From assembly GCA_020632925.1 (NCBI GenBank), contig JACKER010000009.1, positions 186,001 to 250,000 of the forward strand: a stretch of 64,000 nt of DNA, written 5' to 3'. The notes under the pieces are model-generated. The model was not told the origin of the DNA. It searched no databases and saw nothing but the letters and a program-made list of their open reading frames with translations. Each line of letters begins with the position of its first letter. Within the stretch, counting starts at the first letter, position 1. This DNA comes from Alphaproteobacteria bacterium. GTDB taxonomy: Bacteria > Myxococcota_A > UBA796 > GCA-2862545. The position numbers and the translations under genes were made by a program. This document shows, piece by piece, positions 1-8,197 of this stretch.

Positions 1-549
1 GCGTTCCTCCCGCTCGGCGGCCAGTCGATGGTGGGCATGTTCGTGGCGCTCGCCGGCGTGCGCGAGATGGCGCCGATCATGGTGGCGTCGATGGTGGCGG
101 CCAAGGCGGGGACCGAGATGGCCAGCCAGATCGCGGTCATGCGCATCCAGGAGCAGATCGACGCGCTCCAGGTGATGGCCATCGACCCCTACTGGTACCT
201 CGTCACCCCTCGCCTGCTGGGCATCCTCCTGGTGCTGCCGGCGCTCACGATGATCAGCATCTTCGTGCTGATGGCTGCGGCGCTCGGCGTGAGCGTCGCG
301 CAGCTCGGCCTGTCGAGCCACGAGTTCCTGGTGAACGCGTCGAACGCCGCCCGCCCGATCGACCTGTTCTTCTGCACGATCAAGGCCAGCGTGTTCGCCG
401 TCGTGATCTGCCTGGTGAGCTGCTTCTACGGCTTCCGCAGCGGTGCTGGCGCGACCGGCGTGGGCCGCGCCACGAACCTGGCGGTCGTCGTCTCCGCGGT
501 GGTCTGCGCCGTCCTCAACTACGTGCTGTCCGAGTGGCTGTTCGGATGA
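1..549 (+). CDS. MlaE-family ABC transporter permease (5' truncated)
   Basis: The gene is cut by the left window edge: the frame is open from base 1, so the visible ATG at 28 is internal. The 182 visible residues are the C-terminal part of an MlaE-type permease, the inner-membrane subunit of ABC systems that move phospholipid or other lipids between membranes. The family core is recognisable in VAAKAGTEMASQIAVMRIQ followed by EQIDALQVMAIDPYWYLVTP, and three hydrophobic membrane segments follow. Its stop overlaps the start of the ATPase gene by ATGA, so the two are translationally coupled. No mlaD-like substrate-binding gene follows. The substrate cannot be told from sequence. Confidence 0.9.
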   Translation, partial: AFLPLGGQSMVGMFVALAGVREMAPIMVASMVAAKAGTEMASQIAVMRIQEQIDALQVMAIDPYWYLVTPRLLGILLVLPALTMISIFVLMAAALGVSVAQLGLSSHEFLVNASNAARPIDLFFCTIKASVFAVVICLVSCFYGFRSGAGATGVGRATNLAVVVSAVVCAVLNYVLSEWLFG

Positions 550-1295
550 CGCCCGAGTCCGCGGCCATCCGCATCGTCGACCTGCACAAGCGCTTCGGGG
601 ATCTCGTCGTCCTCGACGGCGTGTCGATGGACATCCCCAAGGGCCGCACGACCACCATCCTCGGCCCCTCGGGCACGGGCAAGAGCGTGCTGCTCAAGCA
701 CATCGTGGGCCTGTTGCGCCCCGACTCCGGCCAGGTCTGGGTGGGTGACGTGGACATGGCGGTCGCGTCCGAGCGGCAGAAGCTCCAGGTGCGCAAGCGG
801 TTCGGCATGATGTTCCAGGGTGGCGCGCTCTTCGAGGACCTGACGGCAGGCGAGAACGTCAGCTTCCCCCTGCGGTACCACACGAGGATGACCGAGGCGC
901 AGCGCCGGGAGCGCGCGAACGAGAAGCTGGCGCTGGTGGAGCTGCCCGACGTCTACGACCGGCCGACCTCGGCGTTGTCGGGCGGGATGCGCAAGCGGGT
1001 GGCGCTGGCGCGGGCGATCGTGCTGGAGCCGGAGGTGGTGCTCTTCGACGAGCCGAACAGCGGCCTGGATCCGCTGACGAGCACGACGATCGACGAGCTG
1101 ATCGTACGGATGAAGGAGCGTCTCGGGATCACGTTCGTGATCATCACCCACGACATCGTGCAGGCGGTGGCGGTGTCCGACCAGATCGGGATGCTGTGGA
1201 AGGGGCATCTGGTGGCGTATGCGGAGACGCCGGCCTTCGTGGATTCGGAGGTGGAGATCGTGCGGCAGTTCATGGCGCGCAATCTCCATCGATGA
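546..1295 (+). CDS. ABC transporter ATPase, MlaF-like
   Basis: This 249-residue nucleotide-binding subunit should hydrolyse ATP to power the upstream MlaE-type permease. Walker A GPSGTGKS lies at about residues 40-47, the signature LSGGM at 144-148, Walker B VVLFDEP at 164-170 and the switch histidine in ITHD near 202, so it looks catalytically intact. The start at 546 is chosen because its ATG overlaps the permease stop (ATGA); an in-frame start at 534 would lie further inside the permease. The expected third component (MlaD) is missing directly downstream, where the next gene points the other way. Confidence 0.92.
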   Translation: MTPESAAIRIVDLHKRFGDLVVLDGVSMDIPKGRTTTILGPSGTGKSVLLKHIVGLLRPDSGQVWVGDVDMAVASERQKLQVRKRFGMMFQGGALFEDLTAGENVSFPLRYHTRMTEAQRRERANEKLALVELPDVYDRPTSALSGGMRKRVALARAIVLEPEVVLFDEPNSGLDPLTSTTIDELIVRMKERLGITFVIITHDIVQAVAVSDQIGMLWKGHLVAYAETPAFVDSEVEIVRQFMARNLHR

Positions 1296-1511
1296 GCTCC
1301 ACGCTCACGAACGGGGGCAGGCAGACGGCTTGGAACGGGGGCGGCCGGTTGGATCGGACCAACGTGGAACAGATGCACGCCGGGGGCCGGGCAGCCGGCA
1401 TGGCGACACCACACCCGGGCGATCGCGTCGTGATGTTGCCGTCGGACGCTACCGAGTCGACGCTCCCGGCCCGTGAGTCCTGATACGACCCGGCATCGCG
1501 TTCAACGCCTC

Positions 1512-2051
1512 TCAACGCGCCGATGTGCTCACCTCGAGTCCCGAACTCAGCAGCACGACGTGCTCGAGATCTCGGCCCGGACGAAGCAGGCGCCACAGCT
1601 CCACCTCAGGGCGAACCGCCGCCCCCACGTCGGGGAAGACCACGACGGTGTGGCGCATCGCGAGTTGGAGCGCGAACCCGCCGACGCCGTCGACGTCCAC
1701 GCTCGTGACCTGGAGGGGACCGTTAGCATGGGCGTCGATCCAGCGGCGGAGCTCGTCACCCGGTCGGTGGGGATCGAAACCTCGTTCGTCGTGGTCGATG
1801 GAACCATGTCCGTCGCCCGACGCGACGACCACCGTATCGAAGGCGGAGACGCGCCATGGGCACTGGACGTGCAACGCGAAGTCGCCGACGACACGATGCG
1901 GAGAGCGCTTCGTGGGTAGGTGTTTCTTCGCACCGAATTGGAGCCAGAGGGTCGCCCCCGCTCTACCGGCCCCCCAAAGGGGCAGGCCGACCAGCACGCC
2001 CAAGCACGACGCGATGCGCTCGCGACACAGGGGTTCGGACTTCGATTCCAT
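1512..2051 (-). CDS. conserved hypothetical protein, 179 aa
   Basis: I cannot assign a function. The 179-residue soluble protein has no signal peptide or membrane segment. Its N-terminal part (CLGVLVGLPLWGAGRAGATL, then WLQFG and ALHVQCPWR) resembles small uncharacterised proteins seen in actinobacteria and myxobacteria, some of them next to toxin-like genes; that resemblance is from memory. The 215 bases between it and the ABC ATPase gene show no clear gene or signal. It heads in the same direction as the TfoX-like pair but is separated from them by 64 bases, so it may be the last gene of that unit. Confidence 0.6.
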   Translation of the reverse strand: MESKSEPLCRERIASCLGVLVGLPLWGAGRAGATLWLQFGAKKHLPTKRSPHRVVGDFALHVQCPWRVSAFDTVVVASGDGHGSIDHDERGFDPHRPGDELRRWIDAHANGPLQVTSVDVDGVGGFALQLAMRHTVVVFPDVGAAVRPEVELWRLLRPGRDLEHVVLLSSGLEVSTSAR

Positions 2052-2115
2052 CTGACGTCCTGTGGTCCGAGTCGCCCGTGATCGGTCGTGGCCATCCCCT
2101 CGGCCGCCGTCCCCT

Positions 2116-2484
2116 CTACACCTTCTTCGCCTTCTTGGGCTTCTTCTCCTTGGGCGGCAGCGTCGCCGTGTACTCCAGGGCCTCGAGCACCCAGCCCTTC
2201 AGCTCGTCGGTCCCACGCCAGGTTGCGGCGTCGGCGTGCGCGTACCCCTGCCACCGGCGGCCCATCGGGCTGAACGGGACCAAACCCTCGTGCGCGCCCG
2301 CGAGCTCCTGGACACGGTCCTCGCCGAGCCGCAGCGCGATGCCCTGCTCGAACACCCCGGCGAACATGTTGTCGTTCACCGTGCCGCACGGGGCACCGAA
2401 CCACTTCGTCGACACCGCTCGGGCGTCGTGGGGGAACACACCCGCGAACGTCTCTCGCGTCCCGACCGTCGCCTTCTCCGCCAT
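2116..2484 (-). CDS. TfoX N-terminal-domain-like protein, copy 1
   Basis: A 122-residue protein of the TfoX/Sxy N-terminal-domain type, a small alpha/beta fold found in many short stand-alone proteins of unknown role; in enterobacteria and Haemophilus the full-length relative is a competence regulator. The family pattern is visible as MFAGVFEQGIALRLGEDR and PMGRRWQGYAHADA. The protein ends in a lysine-rich tail (KEKKPKKAKKV), which suggests nucleic-acid contact or simply a basic tail. It starts one base after the stop of a close paralogue (2486-2851). A role in competence is not supported by anything else here. Confidence 0.75.
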   Translation of the reverse strand: MAEKATVGTRETFAGVFPHDARAVSTKWFGAPCGTVNDNMFAGVFEQGIALRLGEDRVQELAGAHEGLVPFSPMGRRWQGYAHADAATWRGTDELKGWVLEALEYTATLPPKEKKPKKAKKV

Positions 2485-2485
2485 C

Positions 2486-2851
2486 CTAGGCCTTCCTCGC
2501 CTTCTTGGGCTTCTTCTCCTTGGGCGGGAGCGTCGCCGTGTGCTCCAGCGCCTCGAGCACCCAGCCCTTCAGCTCGTCCGTTCCCGTCCAGCGGGCGGCG
2601 TCGGCGTGTGCGTACCCCTGCCAGCGGCGGCCCATCGGGGTGAACGGGAACACGCCCTCGTGCGCGGCGACGAGCTGCTGCACACGCTCCTCGCCGAGCC
2701 GCAGCGCGATGCCCTGCTCGAAGAGGCCAGCGAACATCTGCTCGTTCACCGTGCCGCAGTCCATGCCGAACATCTTCTTCTTCACGGCGCGCGCGTCGTC
2801 GGGGAACGCGCCCGCGAAGGCCTGCCTCGTCTCCTCGGTCGGCTTGTCCAT
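2486..2851 (-). CDS. TfoX N-terminal-domain-like protein, copy 2
   Basis: A 121-residue paralogue of the next gene downstream. The two align end to end without significant gaps and share long identical blocks such as FEQGIALRLGE, PMGRRWQGYAHADA and TATLPPKEKKPKKA, so they are a fairly recent tandem duplication. The most changed part is the N-terminal third. The start at 2851 overlaps the MurG stop by one base (TGATG), so it is translated as part of a MurG unit. The frame stays open far upstream inside MurG, but that extension is a shadow. Function unknown beyond the TfoX-like fold. Confidence 0.75.
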   Translation of the reverse strand: MDKPTEETRQAFAGAFPDDARAVKKKMFGMDCGTVNEQMFAGLFEQGIALRLGEERVQQLVAAHEGVFPFTPMGRRWQGYAHADAARWTGTDELKGWVLEALEHTATLPPKEKKPKKARKA

Positions 2852-3942
2852 CACTTCCCTCCCAGGACGACCTGCTCGACGAGGTCGGCGGCGCGCTCGG
2901 CAGCGTCCAGCCGCGCCTGCGACCTGGCGGCCTCGCCCATCGCCCGGAGCTTCTCGCGGTCGGAGACCAGCGCGCGCACACGCTCCACGGCGGCCGCCAG
3001 GTCCCACCCCTGCTCCACCAGCACCTCGGCGGCCCCGGCGGACTCGAGTCCGCGGGCGTTCTCCTCCTGGTGGTTCTCGGTCACGTTGGGCGACGGGACG
3101 AGGAGCGACGGCTTGCCGACAGCGCACAGCTCGCCCAGCGTCGAGCTGCCGGAGCGCGCCACCACCAGGTCCGCCATCGCGTACGCGTCGGCCATGCGGT
3201 CCTCGTAGTCGCGCAGGCTCACGCCGGGGGGGACCTCGCCGAGGGCGGCCTTCACCTCCTCGTGGTACCGCGGGCCGCACAGGTGCAGCACCTGGACCTC
3301 GCGCGCCGGGTCCTTCGCGAACGCCACCGCGAGCTCGTTGAGCTTCTGCGCGCCGAGGGACCCGCCGACGAAGAGCACCGTCGTCTTCTCGGGGTCGAGG
3401 CCGTACTTCGCGGCCGCTTGGGCCCGGTCGCCCTCCATGATCCTCGGGTTCACCGGCACGCCCACCAGGTGCTTCGGCGCGCCGCCGGGCATGCGGTCGC
3501 GGGTCCGCTCGTAGGTCAGCAGGATCAGGCGGCTCACCCGGGCACAGAGCTGGTTCGCGAGCCCCGGCACCACGTTCGCCTCGTGGATCGCGGCGCCGCG
3601 GCCCAGCGTCCACGCCGCCAGCACCGGGGGCGCCGAGATGTACCCCCCGACGCCGAGCACCGCGTCCACGCCGTCCTGCTTCAGCGGCCCGCGGGTCGCG
3701 AGGACGGCGCGGATCAGGCCGAAGCCGAAGCGGATCTTGCCCAACAGGCCACCACGCGGGTACTGCAGGGCCGAGACCGGGCGGAAGGTGTACCCCTTCT
3801 GGGGAGCGACACGACCCTCGAGCCGGTCCGGATCGCCGTAGTACAGGACCTGGTGCCCGCGGCGGATCAGCTCGTCACCGATGGCCAGGGCCGGGTACAC
3901 GTGGCCGCCCGTCCCGCCGCCCGCCAGCACGATCGTGGCCAT
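2851..3942 (-). CDS. murG: UDP-N-acetylglucosamine transferase MurG (GT28)
   Basis: The 363-residue protein matches MurG, which adds N-acetylglucosamine to lipid I to make lipid II on the inner face of the cytoplasmic membrane. The N-terminal glycine-rich loop GGGTGGH is at residues 8-14, HEANVVPGLANQ follows, and the C-terminal donor-binding half has FVGGSLGAQKLNE, ARSGSSTLGELCAVGKPSLL and NHQEENA. The length is normal for the family. It sits outside any visible division and cell wall cluster, between a glyoxalase-fold gene and TfoX-like genes, with one-base TGATG overlaps at both ends. A MurG-like paralogue with another acceptor is possible but less likely. Confidence 0.88.
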   Translation of the reverse strand: MATIVLAGGGTGGHVYPALAIGDELIRRGHQVLYYGDPDRLEGRVAPQKGYTFRPVSALQYPRGGLLGKIRFGFGLIRAVLATRGPLKQDGVDAVLGVGGYISAPPVLAAWTLGRGAAIHEANVVPGLANQLCARVSRLILLTYERTRDRMPGGAPKHLVGVPVNPRIMEGDRAQAAAKYGLDPEKTTVLFVGGSLGAQKLNELAVAFAKDPAREVQVLHLCGPRYHEEVKAALGEVPPGVSLRDYEDRMADAYAMADLVVARSGSSTLGELCAVGKPSLLVPSPNVTENHQEENARGLESAGAAEVLVEQGWDLAAAVERVRALVSDREKLRAMGEAARSQARLDAAERAADLVEQVVLGGK

Positions 3943-4313
3943 CAGCCTTCGCCGCCGCCGAAGTGGGGGTTGTGGATGATGCCGAGGACGTTGCCGTCGG
4001 GATCGAGCACCGTGCCGAGGCGGATGCCACCACCCACGTCGGTCACCGGCTCGTGCGGCGTCGCGCCCAGCTCCACCAGGCGGGCGAAGGCGGCGTCCGC
4101 GTCCTCCACGCCCCAGTAGGCGACGGCCCCGTTGGTCCCCGGCCGATCGTCGCCCTCCTCGGGGACGATGCCGAGCTCGAAGCCACCCACCTCGAACCCC
4201 ACGTAGAAGACCTCGTCGAAGTAGGGCCCGTGGCCGACGACCTTCGCGTACCACTCCTTGGCGCGCGCGAGGTCCTTCGTGACGATCTTCCAGGTCCGCA
4301 GGCCGAGCAGCAT
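3942..4313 (-). CDS. VOC (glyoxalase-fold) family protein
   Basis: A 123-residue single-module protein of the vicinal-oxygen-chelate fold, which includes glyoxalase I, dioxygenases and antibiotic-binding proteins. The typical opening (LGLRTWKIVTKDLARAKEWY) and closing (GTVLDPDGNVLGIIHNPHFG) strands are visible. The aspartate-rich DPDGN turn is the usual family signature. Substrate cannot be predicted. The stop overlaps the MurG start by one base, so the two are coupled. The 24-base gap to the upstream sulfatase-family gene suggests one transcript. Confidence 0.8.
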   Translation of the reverse strand: MLLGLRTWKIVTKDLARAKEWYAKVVGHGPYFDEVFYVGFEVGGFELGIVPEEGDDRPGTNGAVAYWGVEDADAAFARLVELGATPHEPVTDVGGGIRLGTVLDPDGNVLGIIHNPHFGGGEG

Positions 4314-4337
4314 GGGGTCCCTCCGCTTCGCGACCCG

Positions 4338-5726
4338 CTATTCCGGCTCCGGGTCCGGCGCGAGATATCCGAGCGCCTCGAGCGCGGCCCGCTCGCGGTC
4401 GTCCAGCGGGACCGCCCCCGGGGTCCCCAACGCCTGGCCTCGCGCGCGCTGCTCCTCCTCGGTCCAGGCCGCCCACCGGCCCATCACCGCCGCGTGGAAG
4501 GGCAGCAGATCCGCCCTGTCGTCGAGCTCATGCGGATCGGCGCGCAGGTCGAACACGGACACGGCGTCCCCCTGCCGGACCCACCGCACCTCCCCCATCG
4601 TCAGCGCCAGCTGCTCGGGCACCCCGAGCGAGGTCTGCCTGTGGCTGGACAGCCCGAGGATCGGGCCGGAGGGCCCGTCGTGCGCGTCGTGACCCGACAC
4701 CGACGCGAGCCAGGCCGCTTCGCCGGGGACATCCACCCACGACAACACCGTGGGGAAGACGTCGACCATCGAGACCGGCTGGTCGTATCCCTGCTGCGGT
4801 CGCCACGGGACGCGGACGAGCAGCGGCACCTCGAGCTGCTCCCGCCACACGAGCCCGTGCCCACCCACGTCGTGCTGGCCGAGCCCCTCCCCGTGGTCAC
4901 CCACGACGATCACCACCGTCCGGTCCGTGAGCCGCCACTTGTCGAGCAGGTCCAGCACCCGCCCGATCTGGTCGTCGACGTAGTGCAGCTCGCCGTCGTA
5001 CCCGTCCATCGCCACCTCGGTCGCGAGGTCGGCACCGCCGGTTCGGTGCGACAGCGGCGCGATGCCACGCTCCTGCATCCAGGCACGGGCGGTCGGATCG
5101 ACCTCGAAGAGGCGATGGTTGTCGGGCGGATCGAAGGGTCCGTGGGGATCGTAGTAGTGGATCCACAGGAAGAACGGCGACTTACGGTTCTTCTTCAGCC
5201 AGCCGGTGGCCTGCTCGGTCACGACCTTCGCCCGACGCTGGTGGCCGCGCGGCTCGTCCCAGGTCTGGAACCCACGCTCGATGCCCGTCCCCTGCTTGAG
5301 CGGCTCGGCGCTCACGAACGCGGCGGTCGCGTAGCCGGCGTCCGCGAACAGCTCGACGATCGAGCGCGTGTCCTGCGCGAGCATCCGCCGCCCCTCCTCG
5401 TCGGCGTTGGACAGCGCCCCGTGCTCGAGCGGCCAGGTGCCCGTCAGGAGAGACGCGTGGCTCGGCAGCGTCGTGGCCATCGGGGCCCATGCGTGCTCGA
5501 AGCGCTGCGACTGCGTCGCGAGGACCTCGAGGCGCGGCGTCGTGGGCCGGAAGTAGCCGTAGGCCGACACGTGATCGGCCCGCGTGGTGTCCAGCGTGAT
5601 CAGCAGGATGTTCGCTGGGCGAGGCCGCACGACCCACCACAGCCCCGCGGCGCCCAGCGCGAGACCGACGCCGAGGAGCACCGCCCCCGCGAGCCGCGCA
5701 CGGTGACCGAGCCGTCGAAGGTCCAT
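4338..5726 (-). CDS. membrane-anchored sulfatase-family hydrolase
   Basis: A 462-residue protein of the alkaline phosphatase/sulfatase superfamily with one N-terminal membrane anchor (about residues 13-33), so the enzyme domain faces the periplasm. Metal-site regions are visible at LLITLDTTRADHVSAYG and VIVVGDHGEGLG. The nucleophile region reads TTLPSHASLLTG at about 85-96, where true sulfatases have Cys/Ser-x-Pro-x-Arg for formylglycine. A threonine nucleophile, as in phosphoethanolamine or phosphoglycerol transferases of this fold, is therefore more likely than a formylglycine sulfatase. The start at 5726 has AGGAGA upstream and is preferred over an in-frame start at 5801, which would run through the operator. 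Confidence 0.82.
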   Translation of the reverse strand: MDLRRLGHRARLAGAVLLGVGLALGAAGLWWVVRPRPANILLITLDTTRADHVSAYGYFRPTTPRLEVLATQSQRFEHAWAPMATTLPSHASLLTGTWPLEHGALSNADEEGRRMLAQDTRSIVELFADAGYATAAFVSAEPLKQGTGIERGFQTWDEPRGHQRRAKVVTEQATGWLKKNRKSPFFLWIHYYDPHGPFDPPDNHRLFEVDPTARAWMQERGIAPLSHRTGGADLATEVAMDGYDGELHYVDDQIGRVLDLLDKWRLTDRTVVIVVGDHGEGLGQHDVGGHGLVWREQLEVPLLVRVPWRPQQGYDQPVSMVDVFPTVLSWVDVPGEAAWLASVSGHDAHDGPSGPILGLSSHRQTSLGVPEQLALTMGEVRWVRQGDAVSVFDLRADPHELDDRADLLPFHAAVMGRWAAWTEEEQRARGQALGTPGAVPLDDRERAALEALGYLAPDPEPE

Positions 5727-5762
5727 CGCAGATTCTCCTAGCTCACCTCGGCTGGCCAAGGT

Positions 5763-5784
5763 ATTGGTTGGTTGACCAACCAAT
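5763..5784. promoter_or_regulatory. TetR-type operator palindrome
   Basis: Two perfect 10-base arms, ATTGGTTGGT at 5763-5772 and ACCAACCAAT at 5775-5784, are separated by TG. The site lies between the divergent sulfatase-family gene (start 5726) and the TetR gene (start 5800), ending 15 bases before the regulator's ATG. Size, symmetry and position fit the binding site of the adjacent TetR protein, which would repress both directions. It is also AT-rich compared with everything around it. Confidence 0.8.
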
Positions 5785-5799
5785 GTGGAGGCCGAGGCC

Positions 5800-6303
5800 A
5801 TGGATCGCAGGGAGCAGCTCGTCTCCGCCCTCGCACGGCTCGCTGCACGCGACGGCCACCTCGATGCCCCGGTCGCGGAGATCGCCCGCGCTGCGGGTCT
5901 GACCCCGGGCCTGGTGCACTACTACTTCCCACGAAAGCTCGATCTCGTCCTGGCGGTGGTGGAGCAGCTGACCGGCGTGCTCACGCGGCGGCTGGCCGGG
6001 CGCACGGACCTCGAAGGGCTGCTCGAGGCGTGCCTGGGCCGGGGCGAGGACGAGCGACCGGACGCCGTGCGCGCCTGGGTCGCGGTCGGGGCGGCGGCGG
6101 TGAAGGACCCCGAGATCCGCGTCGCTTGGACGGCGGCGATGCGCTCGCTGGGGGCAGCGCTCGGCGCGGCGTCGGGCGACGACCCGGAGCGGGCCGCGGC
6201 AGCGGTCGCGATGGTGCTGGGCTTCTGGCAGATCGGCGCGGTCGATCCGGAGGGGCTCGAGCCCGGGATCGCGCTCCGGGCAGCCACGGCGGTGCTCCGG
6301 TGA
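5800..6303 (+). CDS. TetR-family transcriptional regulator
   Basis: A 167-residue one-domain TetR repressor. The helix-turn-helix is clear (PVAEIARAAGLTPGLVHYYF, about residues 24-43), ending in the family's YYFxxK block, followed by a helical ligand/dimer domain. The ATG at 5800 is chosen because GGAGG lies at 5787-5791, eight bases upstream; a GTG at 5785 in the same frame would place the start at the edge of the operator. It probably controls itself, the divergent sulfatase-family gene and the MFS gene joined to it by a GTGA overlap. The effector is unknown. Confidence 0.9.
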   Translation: MDRREQLVSALARLAARDGHLDAPVAEIARAAGLTPGLVHYYFPRKLDLVLAVVEQLTGVLTRRLAGRTDLEGLLEACLGRGEDERPDAVRAWVAVGAAAVKDPEIRVAWTAAMRSLGAALGAASGDDPERAAAAVAMVLGFWQIGAVDPEGLEPGIALRAATAVLR

Positions 6304-7485
6304 GCCCGCGCTGGCTGCGGCTGACCGCGCTGGGCGCGCTCTACCTCGCGCAGGGCCTCCCCTACGGCTTCTTCACCCTGGCCCTGCCCGTGTTGCTGCG
6401 CCAGCGCGGCCTCGATCTCGCCACCGTGTCCGCCAGCTCGCTGCTCGCCCTGCCCTGGGCCGCCAAGTGGATGTGGGGACCCGTGGTCGACCGGTACGGC
6501 ACGCGGAGGGGCTGGATCCTGCCGCTGCAGATCGGGGCGGCCTCGTTGCTCGGTGGGCTGGCCTTCGTGGACGCGGACGCCGGGCTGGCGGCGCTCGCTT
6601 GGGGGATGCTCGGCGTCAGCGTGCTCTCGTCGACGCAGGACGTGGCGACCGACGCGCTCGCCGTGCAGCTCCTGGGCGAGCGGGACCGTGGGCTGGGCAA
6701 CGGGCTGCAGGTCGGCGCCTATCGGATCGGAATGGTGGTCGGCGGCGGCGCCGTCCCGGCGATCTACGGTCACTTCGGACCCTCCTGGGCCTTCGGGGCC
6801 CTCGCGGTGGCCCTCGCGCTCACGACGTTGCCGGTGCTGGTGGTGGAGGAGCCGGCGCGCGAACGGGCGGTGAACAGCCTCGACCCGCGACGGGTCCTGG
6901 CTCCGCTGGTCCAGCGCTCCGAGTGGCCGTGGTTGCTGGTGATCGCGACGTACAAGGCCGGCGACCACCTCGCTGCTCCGATGGCGCGGACCCTGCTCGT
7001 GGACCGCGGGTGGGAGCTGACCGAGCTCGGCGTGCTGGTGGGGCTCGGCGGCTCGGGGCTCGCCGCGGTGGGTGCGCTGGGCGGTGGTGCGCTGGTGCCT
7101 TGGCTCGGGCGCCGGGCGCTCGCTGTGGCTCTTCGGGCTGGCGACCGCCGCGGTCGAGCTGGCCTTCGTGGTGGCGGATCCGGCCTGGGTACTGCTCGCC
7201 GAGCACCTCGTCGCCAGCACCGGCACGGCGGCCGTGTTCACGGTGATGATGGACCGCTGCCGTCGACCAGGCCACCAGGCCACCGACTACGCGGTCCAGG
7301 CAGCCGCCTACGCGCTCGCGGGCGGCGCGGTGGGTGCGCTCTCGGGCGTGCTGGCCGATCACGTGGGATACCAGGCGCACTTCGCGATCTGCGCGGCGGT
7401 GACCCTGGCGGGTGCGGCGCTCGCCGCCGCGGTGGTGGACGAGCCGGGAGGTGACCATGGAGCTGGTGTCGTTGGGGGTGGGTGA
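6300..7485 (+). pseudogene. AmpG-like MFS transporter, interrupted by a frameshift
   Basis: This gene encodes an approximately 395-residue transporter resembling the AmpG/PAT branch of the major facilitator superfamily (LYLAQGLPYGFFTLALPVLL at the start, then about twelve hydrophobic segments). AmpG imports cell-wall muropeptides in enterobacteria; the substrate here is unknown. Reading starts at GTG 6300, overlapping the tetR stop. The sense frame changes near 7114-7116, where a GGG run appears to carry one extra G: before it the protein runs to WLGRR, after it continues as SLWLFGLATAAVELAFVV in the +1 frame to 7485. Total length is otherwise normal, so a sequencing error is as likely as true inactivation. 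Confidence 0.72.
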
Positions 7486-8194
7486 CGCGTTCACCGCCCG
7501 GTACTGGTCGACGTGCGCGGCGGTCGAGGCCGAGGGATCCCGGCTGCTGATCGACTGCCCCCACCCGATCCGGAGGGTGCTCGCGGGGGCCTCGCTCGAC
7601 GTGGGTGATCTCGACGCCGTCGTCATCACCCACAACCACGCGGACCACGTGTCGGGGCTCGAGGGCCTGCTGTTCTTCTCGTGGTTCGTGCTCCGGCGGA
7701 AGCTCACGTTGATCGCCCATCCGGAGGTCCTCGACGACCTGTGGCACGGGCACCTGCGAGCGGGGATGTGCCGGCTGATCGACCCCGTCACGCACGCAGG
7801 CCACGATCACGTCCTGTCGGACTACGCCGAGATCGTGCCGCTCGACGAGTCCCGCCCGGTCCAGGTCGGCCCGTTCGCGCTGTCCTGCCGCCGCACGATC
7901 CACCACGTGCCCACGTTCGCGCTGCGCATCGAGGCCGGTGGGGCATCCCTCGGGTGGTCCGCCGACACCGCGTACGACGAGGGCCTGATCGCGTGGCTCG
8001 CGGAGGCCGACCGGCTGGTGCACGAGACCAACCTCGGCGCGCACACGCCCTACGAGAAGCTGGCCGCTCTCCCGGAGGATCTCCGTCAGCGCATGTGGCT
8101 CGTGCACTACCTGGATCACTTCGACACCGAGTCCTCCGTCATCGAGCCGCTCCGAGAGGGCGAGCGGTACGTGATCGAGCCGCGGGTCGGGTAG
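7457..8194 (+). CDS. metallo-beta-lactamase-fold hydrolase
   Basis: A 245-residue cytoplasmic hydrolase of the metallo-beta-lactamase fold, in the RNase Z/arylsulfatase-like style. The zinc motif HNHADH is near residue 57, with later ligands in SADTAYDE and HETNLG and near the C-terminal HYLDHFD. The start at 7457 has GGGAGGTGACC directly upstream and lies inside the end of the frameshifted transporter gene. The natural substrate (RNA, cyclic nucleotide, lactone or other ester) cannot be told. It belongs to the tetR-led gene run. Confidence 0.82.
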   Translation: MELVSLGVGDAFTARYWSTCAAVEAEGSRLLIDCPHPIRRVLAGASLDVGDLDAVVITHNHADHVSGLEGLLFFSWFVLRRKLTLIAHPEVLDDLWHGHLRAGMCRLIDPVTHAGHDHVLSDYAEIVPLDESRPVQVGPFALSCRRTIHHVPTFALRIEAGGASLGWSADTAYDEGLIAWLAEADRLVHETNLGAHTPYEKLAALPEDLRQRMWLVHYLDHFDTESSVIEPLREGERYVIEPRVG

Positions 8195-8197
8195 GAT

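Noticed and set aside
1296..1511. A gene or RNA in the gap after the ABC ATPase
   Set aside because: Open frames there are short and unlike proteins, and no tRNA-like fold or terminator was evident by eye.
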